This document shows, piece after piece, positions 1 through 7,151 of a stretch of 7,151 nucleotides of DNA. The stretch covers positions 1 through 7,151 of the forward strand of contig JAPPKR010000161.1 of NCBI GenBank assembly GCA_028819835.1, in the 5' to 3' direction. The stretch comes from a bacterium (GTDB lineage Bacteria; Actinomycetota; Acidimicrobiia; UBA5794; ZC4RG35). Numbering within the stretch: the first letter of the stretch is position 1; each line of letters opens with the position of its first letter. The translations under genes and the position numbers were made by a program. The notes beneath the pieces are model-generated. The model did no database searches. It saw only the letters and a list, made by a program, of their open reading frames with translations, and was not told the DNA's origin.

Positions 1-80
1 CCGGCCGGATCAAGGAGTTGCTGGTGCAGGCGGGAAGCCAGGTGGAGGCCAAGGACCTGCTGGTCGTCCTCGAGGCGTGA
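1..80 (+). CDS. Biotin carboxyl carrier domain protein, C-terminal end (partial)
   Basis: Only the last 25 codons are inside the window, read from base 3 to the TGA at 78-80. They give GRIKELLVQAGSQVEAKDLL followed by VVLEA. This matches the final beta-hairpin of a biotinyl-lipoyl domain: a G-x-I/V-K-x-L-x-V strand, a G-x-x-V turn, then a hydrophobic strand ending in LE. The biotin-accepting MKM lysine would lie just upstream, outside the window. Because the protein ends right after the domain, a C-terminal biotin carrier is more likely than the N-terminal lipoyl domain of a dehydrogenase E2. It could be a free carrier subunit or the tail of an acyl-CoA, pyruvate or oxaloacetate carboxylase alpha chain; the fragment cannot decide. 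Such domains carry carboxybiotin between carboxylase and carboxyltransferase active sites in the cytoplasm. Confidence 0.75.
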   Translation, partial: GRIKELLVQAGSQVEAKDLLVVLEA

Positions 81-96
81 GCAGGGTTGGCCCTGC
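81..96 (+). terminator. Short GC hairpin just after the biotin-carrier stop, possible terminator
   Basis: A perfect 6-bp inverted repeat, GCAGGG (81-86) and CCCTGC (91-96) with loop TTGG, begins at the first base after the stop codon. Its position suits a terminator or a 3'-end stabilising hairpin. Only a weak T stretch (CGTTC) follows, so it lacks the U-tract of a classical intrinsic terminator. GC-rich actinobacteria often end transcripts at hairpins with poor U-tracts, so the call is possible but unproven. Confidence 0.35.
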
Positions 97-273
97 CGTT
101 CAACCTGCCCCGACCGGGTCCGGACACCCAAGCTACCGGTGTCCCCCAAAGCCGCCGGGAACTCGGTGGCGGTCCCGTCTTCGGGCGGGTCGCCCGAGGG
201 TCCGCTGGAACGCCTCCCCGGGCGTGTAATCTGCTGGATGGCCCGAGTTGAAGGATCGAGGTTGTAGACAACC
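97..273. other. Hairpin-rich non-coding region upstream of icd
   Basis: No convincing gene lies here. Several inverted repeats are packed together: GGACACC (122-128) with GGTGTCC (138-144); a 7-bp stem with one G-U pair between 151-157 and 164-170; CCCG (174-177) with CGGG (182-185); and, competing with the last, CGGGCG (182-187) with CGCCCG (191-196). The competing pair could form alternative structures. A weak candidate promoter for icd is CTGGAA (205-210), a 16-nt spacer and TAATCT (227-232), which would start transcription near 239. In that case the hairpins would lie upstream of the icd start point, in the 3' region of the preceding transcript. High GC makes chance hairpins likely. I recognise no riboswitch or tRNA consensus. 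Confidence 0.4.
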
Positions 274-1476
<1,203 letters not shown>

Positions 1477-1500
1477 CCTGGCGAATCCGGCTCCATATGG

Positions 1501-1531
1501 TGGACGGCGGGCGCCGGGACAGGGGTATTCT
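1501..1531 (+). promoter_or_regulatory. Weak candidate promoter for the nadA-nadC-glycosyltransferase run
   Basis: In the 82-nt gap after icd, TATTCT (1526-1531) fits the actinobacterial -10 pattern TAnnnT. The only nearby -35 candidate is TGGACG (1501-1506), with a long 19-nt spacer. Transcription would start near 1538, about 20 nt before the nadA ATG. A small perfect stem, TGGGC (1532-1536) with GCCCA (1541-1545), overlaps that point and could be an operator-like palindrome or chance. Read-through from icd is an equally good explanation. Confidence 0.22.
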
Positions 1532-1558
1532 TGGGCCATTGCCCACACGTGACAGACA

Positions 1559-2530
1559 ATGAGCGTTGCCACTCTCGAAATCTCCCGCAAGCCTTCGGTG
1601 TTCCCGCCCGAGGAACGGGCCGCGCTCGAGCCGCTGATCCAAGAGATCGAACAGCTCAAGGCTGAGCGCAACGCGGTGATAACCGCCCACAACTACATGA
1701 CCCCCGACATTTACTACGGGGTGGCCGACATGGTGGGGGACTCCCTGGCCCTGGCCCAGATGGCGGCCCGGAGCGACGCGGAGGTGATCCTCATGGCAGG
1801 GGTTCACTTCATGGCCGAGACATCCAAGATCATCAACCCCGACGCCACCGTGCTGATCCCCGATCTGCGGGCTGGGTGTTCGCTGGCCGAGGGGATCACC
1901 GGCGCCGACGTGCGTCGGCTCAAAGAACTCCATCCGGGGACGCCGGTGGTCAGCTACGTGAACACCTCCGCCGAGGTCAAAGCCGAGTCCGACATCTGCT
2001 GCACCTCGGGGAACGCTGCGGCGGTGGTCGAGTCCTTGGGGTCCGAGCGGGTGATCTTCCTGCCGGACGGTTTCCTGGGACGCTACGTCGCTTCCCACAC
2101 CGATGTGGAGGTCATCCTGTGGGAGGGACGTTGCATCGTCCATGAGCGTTTCAGCGGGCCCGAACTCACCGCCCTCCGCCGACAGCTTCCTCTCATCCCG
2201 GTGATCGCCCACCCCGAGTGCGCTCCTGACGTCCTCGACCAGGCCGACTTCGTGGGCTCTACCCACGGGATTGTCAACTGGGTCCGGGACAACCGTCCGT
2301 CCCAGGTGATGATGCTCACCGAATGCTCCATGGCCGACAACGTCGCTTACGAACTGGATGACGTGGAGATCGTGCGGCCCTGCAACCTGTGCCCCCACAT
2401 GAAGAGAATCACCCTGGACAACATCAGGACCTCGCTCTTGACCATGACCCACGAGGTGGTGCTGGATCCCGATGTCGCAGTCCGGGCCCGGCAGGCGGTT
2501 GAGCGGATGCTAGAGGTGGGCCGCAGCTGA
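1559..2530 (+). CDS. nadA: Quinolinate synthase NadA, [4Fe-4S] enzyme
   Basis: NadA condenses iminoaspartate with dihydroxyacetone phosphate to quinolinate, the committed step of de novo NAD synthesis in the cytoplasm. The 323-residue product shows the family motifs in order: AHNYM (43-47), the GDSLALA helix (60-66), HFMAETSKII (83-92), GCSLAEG (106-112), SYVNTSAEVKAESDICCTS (132-150), a W-x-G-x-C-x-V-H segment (188-195), HPEC (218-221), GSTHG (233-237) and PCNLCPHMK (274-282). The predicted cluster ligands are C107, C221 and C278, matching the three conserved cysteines of characterised NadA enzymes. C107 and C221 are 114 residues apart, against 87 in E. coli, so this is one of the longer NadA subtypes. 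The ATG at 1559 is the first start after an in-frame TGA at 1550-1552, and no good Shine-Dalgarno precedes it. nadC follows after 26 nt, so the two are probably co-transcribed. Confidence 0.96.
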   Translation: MSVATLEISRKPSVFPPEERAALEPLIQEIEQLKAERNAVITAHNYMTPDIYYGVADMVGDSLALAQMAARSDAEVILMAGVHFMAETSKIINPDATVLIPDLRAGCSLAEGITGADVRRLKELHPGTPVVSYVNTSAEVKAESDICCTSGNAAAVVESLGSERVIFLPDGFLGRYVASHTDVEVILWEGRCIVHERFSGPELTALRRQLPLIPVIAHPECAPDVLDQADFVGSTHGIVNWVRDNRPSQVMMLTECSMADNVAYELDDVEIVRPCNLCPHMKRITLDNIRTSLLTMTHEVVLDPDVAVRARQAVERMLEVGRS

Positions 2531-2556
2531 CCTGCCCGGGAGACCCCCGTCACCTA

Positions 2557-3369
2557 TTGGAGCAGGCCTTTTCCGAGGATCTGGGGACTGCCGGGGATCT
2601 GACCACCAACGCCCTGGTTGACGAGTGGCGCATGGCCATGGGGGTGGTTGTGTTCAAGTCGGCGGGAAGGGTGGCGGGTCTGGCTCTGGCTGAGGCCGCC
2701 TTTCGTTTCCGTGACCGCCGGGTGAGGTTTGAACCGAAGACCTCCGACGGCGCCGACTTGGACGAGGGAGCGGAGGCGGCGATAGTGAGCGGTCCGGCCC
2801 GGAGCATCCTTGCCGCAGAGCGGGTGGCGCTCAACCTTCTGGGCCGCATGTCGGGGATCGCCACCGCCACCCGTGAACTGGTGCGAGTGGTGGCGGGCAC
2901 CGGCGCCCGCATCAGCGACACCCGCAAGACCACTCCGGGAATGCGGGCTTGGGAGAAAGATGCCGTTCGCGTGGGAGGGGGAGTCAACCACCGGATGGGT
3001 CTCTGGGACGCGGTGCTGATCAAGGACAACCATCTCGCCCTGGTCGGAAGTCCTGCCCGGGCCGTGAGAATTGCCCGGGACGGGACCGGGGGGGAAGTTC
3101 CGGTGATCGTCGAGGTCTCAGCCCTGGCGGAACTCGACGAGGTGGCGGCAGCCGGTCCAGACGTGATTCTCCTGGACAACATGACCCTCGGCCAGATGAG
3201 CGAAGCGGTACGGCGGGTGGGAGGCAGGGTTACGCTGGAGGCCAGCGGGGGAGTCTCCCCTGCCAACGTCCGGAGGGTCGCAGAGACCGGGGTGGACATC
3301 ATCTCGACGGGATGGGTGACCCATTCGGCGCCGGTGGTGGACGTAAGTCTGAGGTTGTCGGGTGCCTGA
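2557..3369 (+). CDS. nadC: Quinolinate phosphoribosyltransferase (nicotinate-nucleotide pyrophosphorylase, carboxylating)
   Basis: NadC takes the NadA product quinolinate and PRPP to nicotinate mononucleotide with loss of CO2. Type II phosphoribosyltransferase features are all present: EDLG and GDLTT near the start (8-17), R89 in AAERVALNLLGRMSGIA, DTRKT (121-125), the GGGVNHRMGL segment (140-149, with H145 and R146), IKDNH (155-159), VEV (185-187, with E186), LLDN (205-208, with D207) and a C-terminal THS (255-257). The usual Gly-Ala before LTHS is Gly-Trp here (TGWVTHS), a small oddity. The product is 270 residues from the TTG start, slightly shorter than the usual 280-290. No ATG or GTG lies in frame between the upstream TGA (2500-2502) and 2557. 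GGGAG (2538-2542) is a distant ribosome site at 14 nt, so the N-terminus is the least certain part. The next gene overlaps the 3' end by 8 nt. Confidence 0.95.
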   Translation: MEQAFSEDLGTAGDLTTNALVDEWRMAMGVVVFKSAGRVAGLALAEAAFRFRDRRVRFEPKTSDGADLDEGAEAAIVSGPARSILAAERVALNLLGRMSGIATATRELVRVVAGTGARISDTRKTTPGMRAWEKDAVRVGGGVNHRMGLWDAVLIKDNHLALVGSPARAVRIARDGTGGEVPVIVEVSALAELDEVAAAGPDVILLDNMTLGQMSEAVRRVGGRVTLEASGGVSPANVRRVAETGVDIISTGWVTHSAPVVDVSLRLSGA

Positions 3370-4471
3370 GGCGGCGACTCCGTCGACCGGCTCCGCCCCT
3401 CCACGGCCGCTCCGGGTGGTGATCCCGGCGCATGACGAGGAGCGGGTGGTGGGGGCGCTGGTTGGGGACCTGCTGGGCCAGGATTACCCATCTGAGGCCT
3501 ACACGGTCTGGGTGCTGGCCGACCGATGCGAGGACGACACCGCCGGGGTGGCCGGGCGCGCAGGGGCGCGGGTGGTGGAGCGGTCCCGCGGCCCGGACGG
3601 GAAGGGAGAGTTGCTCCGATGGCACCTCGCCGAATACCCGCTCGCCCCGAACGAGGCACTGGTGGTGCTGGACGCCGACAACCGGGTGGAGGGTGACCTC
3701 CTTTCCCGACTGGACGGGGCCATGGCCGAGGGGGCGGAAGTCGTCCAGGCTTCAGTGCTTCCCTCCAACCTCGCCGCCTCCCCGATCGCGGCTGCAGCCG
3801 GGCTGGGCGACTGGATGACCAGAGAGGTGGCTTATGCCCGCAGCAGAAGGAGGGGCCGGCCCGTCGAGTTGAGCGGGACCGGGTTCTGCGTCACCGCCGC
3901 GGCGTTGGGTGAGGTTGGAGGATGGAGCGGGTCGTTCACGGAGGACCTCGACCTCACAGTCAGGCTGCTCCAGGCGGGTCATCGGATCAGGTACTTGTCC
4001 GAAGCCCGGGTTTGGGACGAGAAGCCCACCGACCTTCGGGCTGCGGTGCAACAGCGCCGGAGGTGGGCGCAGGGAAGGACCGGAGTGCGCAAGCGCAGGG
4101 GAGGGGCGCTCTTGAGCCGGGCGGTGGCGGAGCGTTCCGCCCCGATGATGCTCATGGCGCTCCGCTTGGCGGTCCCGGGACGCTCGTTTCGCATGCTCCT
4201 AACGCTCGGGCTCGGGGTCTGGGCGGCGGTCGGCGGATGGGGATTTCCCTTCTCCTGGCCGGTGTGGGCGGCGCTTGCCCTGTGGCTGGCCGGCCGGCCG
4301 TTGTGGGCGCTCTGGCGGGTGAGGGAGGTGCGGCCCTATCTCCGCTGGTATCCGATCACGTTGATCTGGGGCTTTGTGTGGTTGCTGGTGCGTGTCCTTC
4401 CCCATCGTCGCGAGTGGTATCACACCCCGCATCAGGGGACGGCGTCCGGGGAGGATGGGGCGCCAATTTGA
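3362..4471 (+). CDS. Family 2 glycosyltransferase, membrane-anchored (processive-type motifs)
   Basis: This 369-residue protein has a GT-A catalytic domain: VIPAHDEE (20-27), ADRCEDDTA (53-61), the metal-binding LDADN (D104, D106), the acceptor-side SGTGFC (171-176), catalytic-base motif TED (193-195) and QRRRW (231-235). The D, DxD, TED and Q-x-x-R-W set is shared with cellulose, hyaluronan and poly-GlcNAc synthases. About three hydrophobic segments follow (roughly 276-293, 297-317 and 331-346), then a polar tail with EWYHTPH (351-357). The active site should face the cytoplasm at the membrane, using a nucleotide sugar. Sugar and product cannot be inferred, and the protein is small for a full polymer-exporting synthase. 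The GTG start at 3362 lies inside the end of nadC, has GAGGT (3351-3355) 6 nt upstream, and implies translational coupling. The stop at 4469-4471 directly abuts the rpsL promoter. Confidence 0.88.
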   Translation: MPEAATPSTGSAPPRPLRVVIPAHDEERVVGALVGDLLGQDYPSEAYTVWVLADRCEDDTAGVAGRAGARVVERSRGPDGKGELLRWHLAEYPLAPNEALVVLDADNRVEGDLLSRLDGAMAEGAEVVQASVLPSNLAASPIAAAAGLGDWMTREVAYARSRRRGRPVELSGTGFCVTAAALGEVGGWSGSFTEDLDLTVRLLQAGHRIRYLSEARVWDEKPTDLRAAVQQRRRWAQGRTGVRKRRGGALLSRAVAERSAPMMLMALRLAVPGRSFRMLLTLGLGVWAAVGGWGFPFSWPVWAALALWLAGRPLWALWRVREVRPYLRWYPITLIWGFVWLLVRVLPHRREWYHTPHQGTASGEDGAPI

Positions 4472-4473
4472 GT

Positions 4474-4502
4474 TTGTCTGATGGGCTCGAGGTGTATATA
4501 CT
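4474..4502 (+). promoter_or_regulatory. Sigma70-type promoter of the rpsL-rpsG-fusA operon
   Basis: TTGTCT (4474-4479) and TATACT (4497-4502) are separated by an ideal 17-nt spacer, with 4 of 6 and 5 of 6 matches to the TTGACA/TATAAT consensus. The stretch around it is AT-rich compared with the rest of the window. Transcription should begin near 4508-4510, leaving a leader of about 145 nt before rpsL. The -35 box starts only 3 nt after the glycosyltransferase stop, and no terminator separates the two units, so some read-through from nadC and the glycosyltransferase is possible. Confidence 0.75.
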
Positions 4503-4552
4503 TGCCCTTCGTGGTCTTAGTGCCTCACCCCGCCTCCTAAGGCTCTCCGCCT

Positions 4553-4585
4553 GACCCAGTCCCGGAGTGTCCTCCGGGTGCGGTC
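4553..4585 (+). promoter_or_regulatory. Strong stem-loop in the rpsL leader
   Basis: CCCGGAG (4561-4567) and CTCCGGG (4572-4578) form a perfect 7-bp stem closed by the tetraloop TGTC. A lower stem, GACC (4553-4556) with GGTC (4582-4585), extends it across a small internal loop. A-rich runs follow (4586-4590 and 4596-4600) and no U-tract, so it does not look like a terminator. Candidate roles are a binding site for a ribosomal-protein autoregulator, an RNA-stability element or part of an attenuator. No published leader motif is recognised, so function is inference. Confidence 0.45.
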
Positions 4586-4653
4586 AAAAACCAGGAAAAA
4601 GGTGATCCGGTCTCCCGCGCGCGGAGGTCGGGTCTCGCCGGTGAAGGAAAGTT

Positions 4654-5028
4654 ATGCCGACTATCCAACAGTTGGTGCGCCGCGGGCGCAAACCTAAGAA
4701 GAAGAAGGTAAAGACGGCCGGTTTGGCCGGCGCTCCCCAGCGAAGGGGAGTGTGCACCCGCGTGTATACGGTAACGCCCAAGAAGCCCAATTCGGCCTTG
4801 CGGAAAGTGTGCCGGGTAAGACTGTCCTCGGGGATCGAGGTGACTGCTTACATCCCCGGGGAGGGACACAACCTCCAGGAACACTCCATCGTGCTGGTCA
4901 GGGGTGGCCGGGTTCGCGACCTTCCCGGCGTGCGGTACAAGGTGATAAGGGGCACTCTGGACGCGGCTGGAGTCTCCGAACGCCGGCAGGCCCGTTCCCG
5001 CTACGGGGCCAGAAGGTCGGCGCTATGA
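4654..5028 (+). CDS. rpsL: 30S ribosomal protein S12
   Basis: S12 sits at the decoding centre of the small subunit and tunes tRNA selection. The 124-residue product matches family length and carries [20 protein letters not shown] (32-51), [12 protein letters not shown] (67-78) and [13 protein letters not shown] (83-95). K43, a main streptomycin-resistance site, is the usual lysine. D89, the aspartate that RimO methylthiolates in E. coli, is present. Residue 88 is Arg (CGC, 4915-4917) instead of the nearly universal Lys; Lys-to-Arg here is a known streptomycin-resistance change. A lysine-rich segment (14-20) replaces the usual mixed N-terminal residues. The start is supported by GAAGGAAA at 4643-4650 just before the ATG. 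It is the first gene of the str operon and its stop overlaps the rpsG start. Confidence 0.98.
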   Translation: MPTIQQLVRRGRKPKKKKVKTAGLAGAPQRRGVCTRVYTVTPKKPNSALRKVCRVRLSSGIEVTAYIPGEGHNLQEHSIVLVRGGRVRDLPGVRYKVIRGTLDAAGVSERRQARSRYGARRSAL

Positions 5029-5492
5029 GACGGGCGGCCGCCACCAAGCGCAAGATCGATCCCGATCCGGTATTTCGTAACGTCCTGGTCAGCCGGATCA
5101 TCAACAAGGTGTTGTGGAAGGGGAAGAAGGACTTGGCGCGTAGGATCGTTTACGCCGCCCTCGAACGGGTGGAGCAGCGGACCCGCCAGGATCCTGTGAG
5201 CGTGTTGAGAAGGGCGATCGAGAACCTCAAGCCCCAAATGGAAGTGCGCTCTCGTAGGGTGGGAGGCTCCTCTTACCAGGTGCCCATGGACGTCCGTCCC
5301 GACCGGGCGCGCTGTCTGGCAATCCGGTGGCTGGTGGGGTATGCGCGTCAGAGAAGGGAGCCGACCATGGCCCTGCGGCTGGCCGGCGAGATCCTCGACG
5401 CGGCCAACAACACCGGGTCTGCGATCAAGAGACGCGAAGACATGCACAAGATGGCGGAGTCGAACAAGGCCTTCGCCCACTACCGCTGGTAA
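5025..5492 (+). CDS. rpsG: 30S ribosomal protein S7
   Basis: S7 is the primary 16S rRNA binder that nucleates assembly of the small-subunit head, and it contacts E-site tRNA and mRNA. The 155-residue product is one shorter than the common 156 and matches over its full length: DPDPVF (12-17), [10 protein letters not shown] (26-35), [13 protein letters not shown] (75-87), [14 protein letters not shown] (91-104), [16 protein letters not shown] (124-139) and the terminal AHYRW. The ATG at 5025 overlaps the rpsL stop as ATGA, with AGAAGG (5011-5016) 8 nt upstream. The reading frame stays open upstream to 4752 inside rpsL, but that part is a shadow of rpsL. The long rpsL-rpsG spacer that holds the S7 autoregulatory site in E. 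coli is absent, so any S7 feedback would have to act elsewhere. Confidence 0.97.
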   Translation: MRRAAATKRKIDPDPVFRNVLVSRIINKVLWKGKKDLARRIVYAALERVEQRTRQDPVSVLRRAIENLKPQMEVRSRRVGGSSYQVPMDVRPDRARCLAIRWLVGYARQRREPTMALRLAGEILDAANNTGSAIKRREDMHKMAESNKAFAHYRW

Positions 5493-5503
5493 GAGGTGTT
5501 GCT

Positions 5504-7151
5504 GTGGCTGCTGACCGGGGAAATCGCCTACTGCGCATGCGCCAGGTGCCTCTGAGCAGGACACGAAACATCGGGATCATGGCGCACATCGACGCAGGGA
5601 AGACCACCCTGACCGAGCGGATTCTCTACTACACCGGTCGTAACTACAAGATCGGAGAGGTTCACGAGGGCGCCGCCACGATGGACTGGATGGCCCAGGA
5701 GCAGGAACGGGGCATCACCATCACCTCGGCGGCGACCACCTGCATCTGGCACGACCACAGCATCAATATCATCGACACCCCCGGACATGTGGACTTCACC
5801 GTAGAGGTGGAGCGGAGCCTCCGGGTTCTGGACGGGGCGGTGGCGGTGTTCGACGGGGTCGCCGGGGTGGAACCGCAGTCGGAGACGGTCTGGCGCCAGG
5901 CCGACCGTTACCAGGTCCCTCGAATTTGTTTCATCAACAAACTCGACCGGGTGGGCGCCGACTTCTTCGCGGACGTCGAGTCGATTCGCAATCGCTTGGA
6001 CGCGACGCCGCTGGTCCTCCAGTTGCCGGTGGGTGAGGAAAGCGGATTCCGGGGCGTGGTGGACCTGGTGGAGATGCAGGTCCACGAGTGGAGGGGAGAC
6101 GACGGGAAGCGCTGGGACACCGGAGAGATTCCCGAGCCGATGATGGACATCGCCTACCACTACCGCGCCCAACTCCTCGAGCAAGTGGCCGAGGTGGACG
6201 AGAAGCTCTTGGTCAAGTTCCTGGAAGACCTGTACATCACCCCCGACGAGATACGCTCGGCGATCCGGGTCGGGGTGCTCAACCACCTGTTCGTGCCGGT
6301 CCTGTGCGGGGCGGCCTTCAAGAACAAGGGAGTCCAGCCCCTTCTGGACGCGGTCATCCATTACCTGCCGAGTCCCCTGGACCTGCCTCCGGTGCAGGGG
6401 TTCCTTCCCAAGAACCCCCAGAAGACCCTGGAGCGCAGAGCCACCGACGACGAGCCGTTCTCTGCTCTCGCCTTCAAGATCATGAGCGACCCCCATGTGG
6501 GGAAGCTCACCTACTTCCGGGTCTACTCGGGCACCGCTTCCAAGGGCGGGACCGTCCTCAATACCTCCAACGGCCGCAAGGAGCGACTGGGACGCTTGCT
6601 CCGAATGCACGCCAACCATCGCGAGGAAGTGGAACATGTCTACACGGGCGACATCGTGGCTGCGGTGGGGTTGCGCGGCACCACCACCGGTGACACCCTC
6701 TCGGCGGTGCAGGCTCCGATCAGCCTGGAGACCATGGCGTTCCCCGCACCCGTGATCTGGGTGGCGATCGAGCCCCGTACCCGGGTCGATCAGGACAAGC
6801 TGAGCCACTCCCTCCAGAAGCTCTCGGAGGAGGATCCCACCTTCCTGGTACGCAGCGACGCCGAAACGGGCCAGACCATCATCGCCGGAATGGGCGAACT
6901 CCACTTGGAGGTGCTTGTGGATCGCCTGGTGCGGGAGTTCAGGGTTGCCGCCAACATCGGAAGGCCCCAGGTCGCTTACCGTGAGACCATCATGTCGGGG
7001 ACCGACGGCACCGAGGGCCGTTACGTTCGTCAGAGCGGCGGCCGCGGCCAGTACGGCCACGTGGTGATCGACATCGAGCCCATGGGCCCGGGAGGGGGAT
7101 ACGAATTCGTGAACAGGATCACCGGGGGACGGGTGCCCCGCGAGTACATAC
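5504..7151 (+). CDS. fusA: Elongation factor G (translocase GTPase), 3' end cut by the window
   Basis: EF-G drives tRNA-mRNA translocation and, with RRF, ribosome recycling. The 549 visible codons (family about 700) contain no stop. They cover the G domain with AHIDAGKTT (27-35), switch [12 protein letters not shown] (69-79), DTPGH (91-95), NKLD (145-148, often NKMD) and the G5 region CGAAFKNKG (268-276, commonly CGSAF). Domain II follows with [11 protein letters not shown] (333-343), then domain III with [11 protein letters not shown] (461-471) and the start of domain IV with [13 protein letters not shown] (507-519). The tip of domain IV and domain V lie outside the window. I chose the GTG at 5504 because GAGGTG (5493-5498) sits 5 nt upstream. 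An in-frame ATG at 5537 would give an N-terminus closer to E. coli length but has no nearby ribosome site. It lies 11 nt after rpsG and is surely co-transcribed. Confidence 0.96.
   Translation, partial: MAADRGNRLLRMRQVPLSRTRNIGIMAHIDAGKTTLTERILYYTGRNYKIGEVHEGAATMDWMAQEQERGITITSAATTCIWHDHSINIIDTPGHVDFTVEVERSLRVLDGAVAVFDGVAGVEPQSETVWRQADRYQVPRICFINKLDRVGADFFADVESIRNRLDATPLVLQLPVGEESGFRGVVDLVEMQVHEWRGDDGKRWDTGEIPEPMMDIAYHYRAQLLEQVAEVDEKLLVKFLEDLYITPDEIRSAIRVGVLNHLFVPVLCGAAFKNKGVQPLLDAVIHYLPSPLDLPPVQGFLPKNPQKTLERRATDDEPFSALAFKIMSDPHVGKLTYFRVYSGTASKGGTVLNTSNGRKERLGRLLRMHANHREEVEHVYTGDIVAAVGLRGTTTGDTLSAVQAPISLETMAFPAPVIWVAIEPRTRVDQDKLSHSLQKLSEEDPTFLVRSDAETGQTIIAGMGELHLEVLVDRLVREFRVAANIGRPQVAYRETIMSGTDGTEGRYVRQSGGRGQYGHVVIDIEPMGPGGGYEFVNRITGGRVPREYI

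Noticed and set aside
81..273. tRNA or known riboswitch upstream of icd
   Set aside because: No T-loop consensus, cloverleaf or recognised riboswitch core motif could be found.
2550..3659. 369-codon minus-strand frame across nadC and the glycosyltransferase
   Set aside because: It is very rich in Pro, Arg and Ser without motifs, and spans two real genes in the opposite direction.
4288..4299. 12-bp GGCC/GGCC palindromic run inside the glycosyltransferase gene
   Set aside because: It encodes part of a hydrophobic LAGRP segment and is explained by GC-biased codon choice; no site function is indicated.
4561..4578. rpsL leader hairpin as an intrinsic terminator of the glycosyltransferase operon
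   Set aside because: It lies downstream of the rpsL promoter and is followed by A runs, not a U-tract, on the + strand; the minus strand also lacks a U-tract after the stem.
4752..5024. In-frame N-terminal extension of rpsG into rpsL
   Set aside because: The translated extension has no S7 homology and lies inside rpsL. The ATG at 5025 has a ribosome site and gives normal S7 length.
5528..7060. 510-codon open frame on the minus strand opposite fusA
   Set aside because: It lies wholly across EF-G. Its His-, Gly- and Val-rich product looks like the reverse read of GC-biased codons and shows no recognisable domain.

Overview
The window is GC-rich, uninterrupted bacterial chromosome with every supported gene on the + strand. 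The S12, S7 and EF-G sequences look actinobacterial (for example the S12 start MPTIQQLV and the S12 stretch [14 protein letters not shown]). A deep-branching actinobacterium such as Acidimicrobiia is my best guess, made from pattern memory and not from a tree. I see no mobile element, CRISPR array, tRNA, rRNA or phage gene, and the genes look like vertically inherited housekeeping genes.

Layout. (1) 1-80: the last 25 codons of a biotin-carrier (biotinyl-lipoyl) domain protein, cut by the window edge. (2) 81-273: a non-coding stretch rich in GC hairpins. (3) 274-1476: icd, a 400-residue homodimer-type isocitrate dehydrogenase carrying NADP-specificity residues. (4) 1559-4471: a compact run of nadA (quinolinate synthase), nadC (quinolinate phosphoribosyltransferase, TTG start) and a family 2 membrane glycosyltransferase (GTG start) that overlaps the end of nadC. 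nadB is not between nadA and nadC. (5) 4472-4653: a convincing sigma70-type promoter (TTGTCT, 17-nt spacer, TATACT) and a leader of about 145 nt with a strong hairpin. (6) 4654-7151: the streptomycin operon rpsL, rpsG, fusA. rpsL and rpsG overlap by ATGA, fusA follows after 11 nt, and fusA runs off the right edge about three quarters complete.

How the genes fit together. The left half is central metabolism: acyl-CoA or keto-acid carboxylation, the TCA-cycle NADPH-forming step, then two steps of de novo NAD synthesis from iminoaspartate to nicotinate mononucleotide. The right half is the translation module for the decoding centre, the small-subunit head and translocation. The glycosyltransferase is the one gene whose role does not follow from its neighbours.

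I did not find a previously undescribed system. The most notable single observation is that ribosomal protein S12 naturally carries Arg at position 88, where Lys is nearly universal and where Lys-to-Arg is a known streptomycin-resistance substitution. Secondary points are the nadC-glycosyltransferase coupling, the missing nadB, the structured leaders before icd and rpsL, and a str operon not directly preceded by rpoC.
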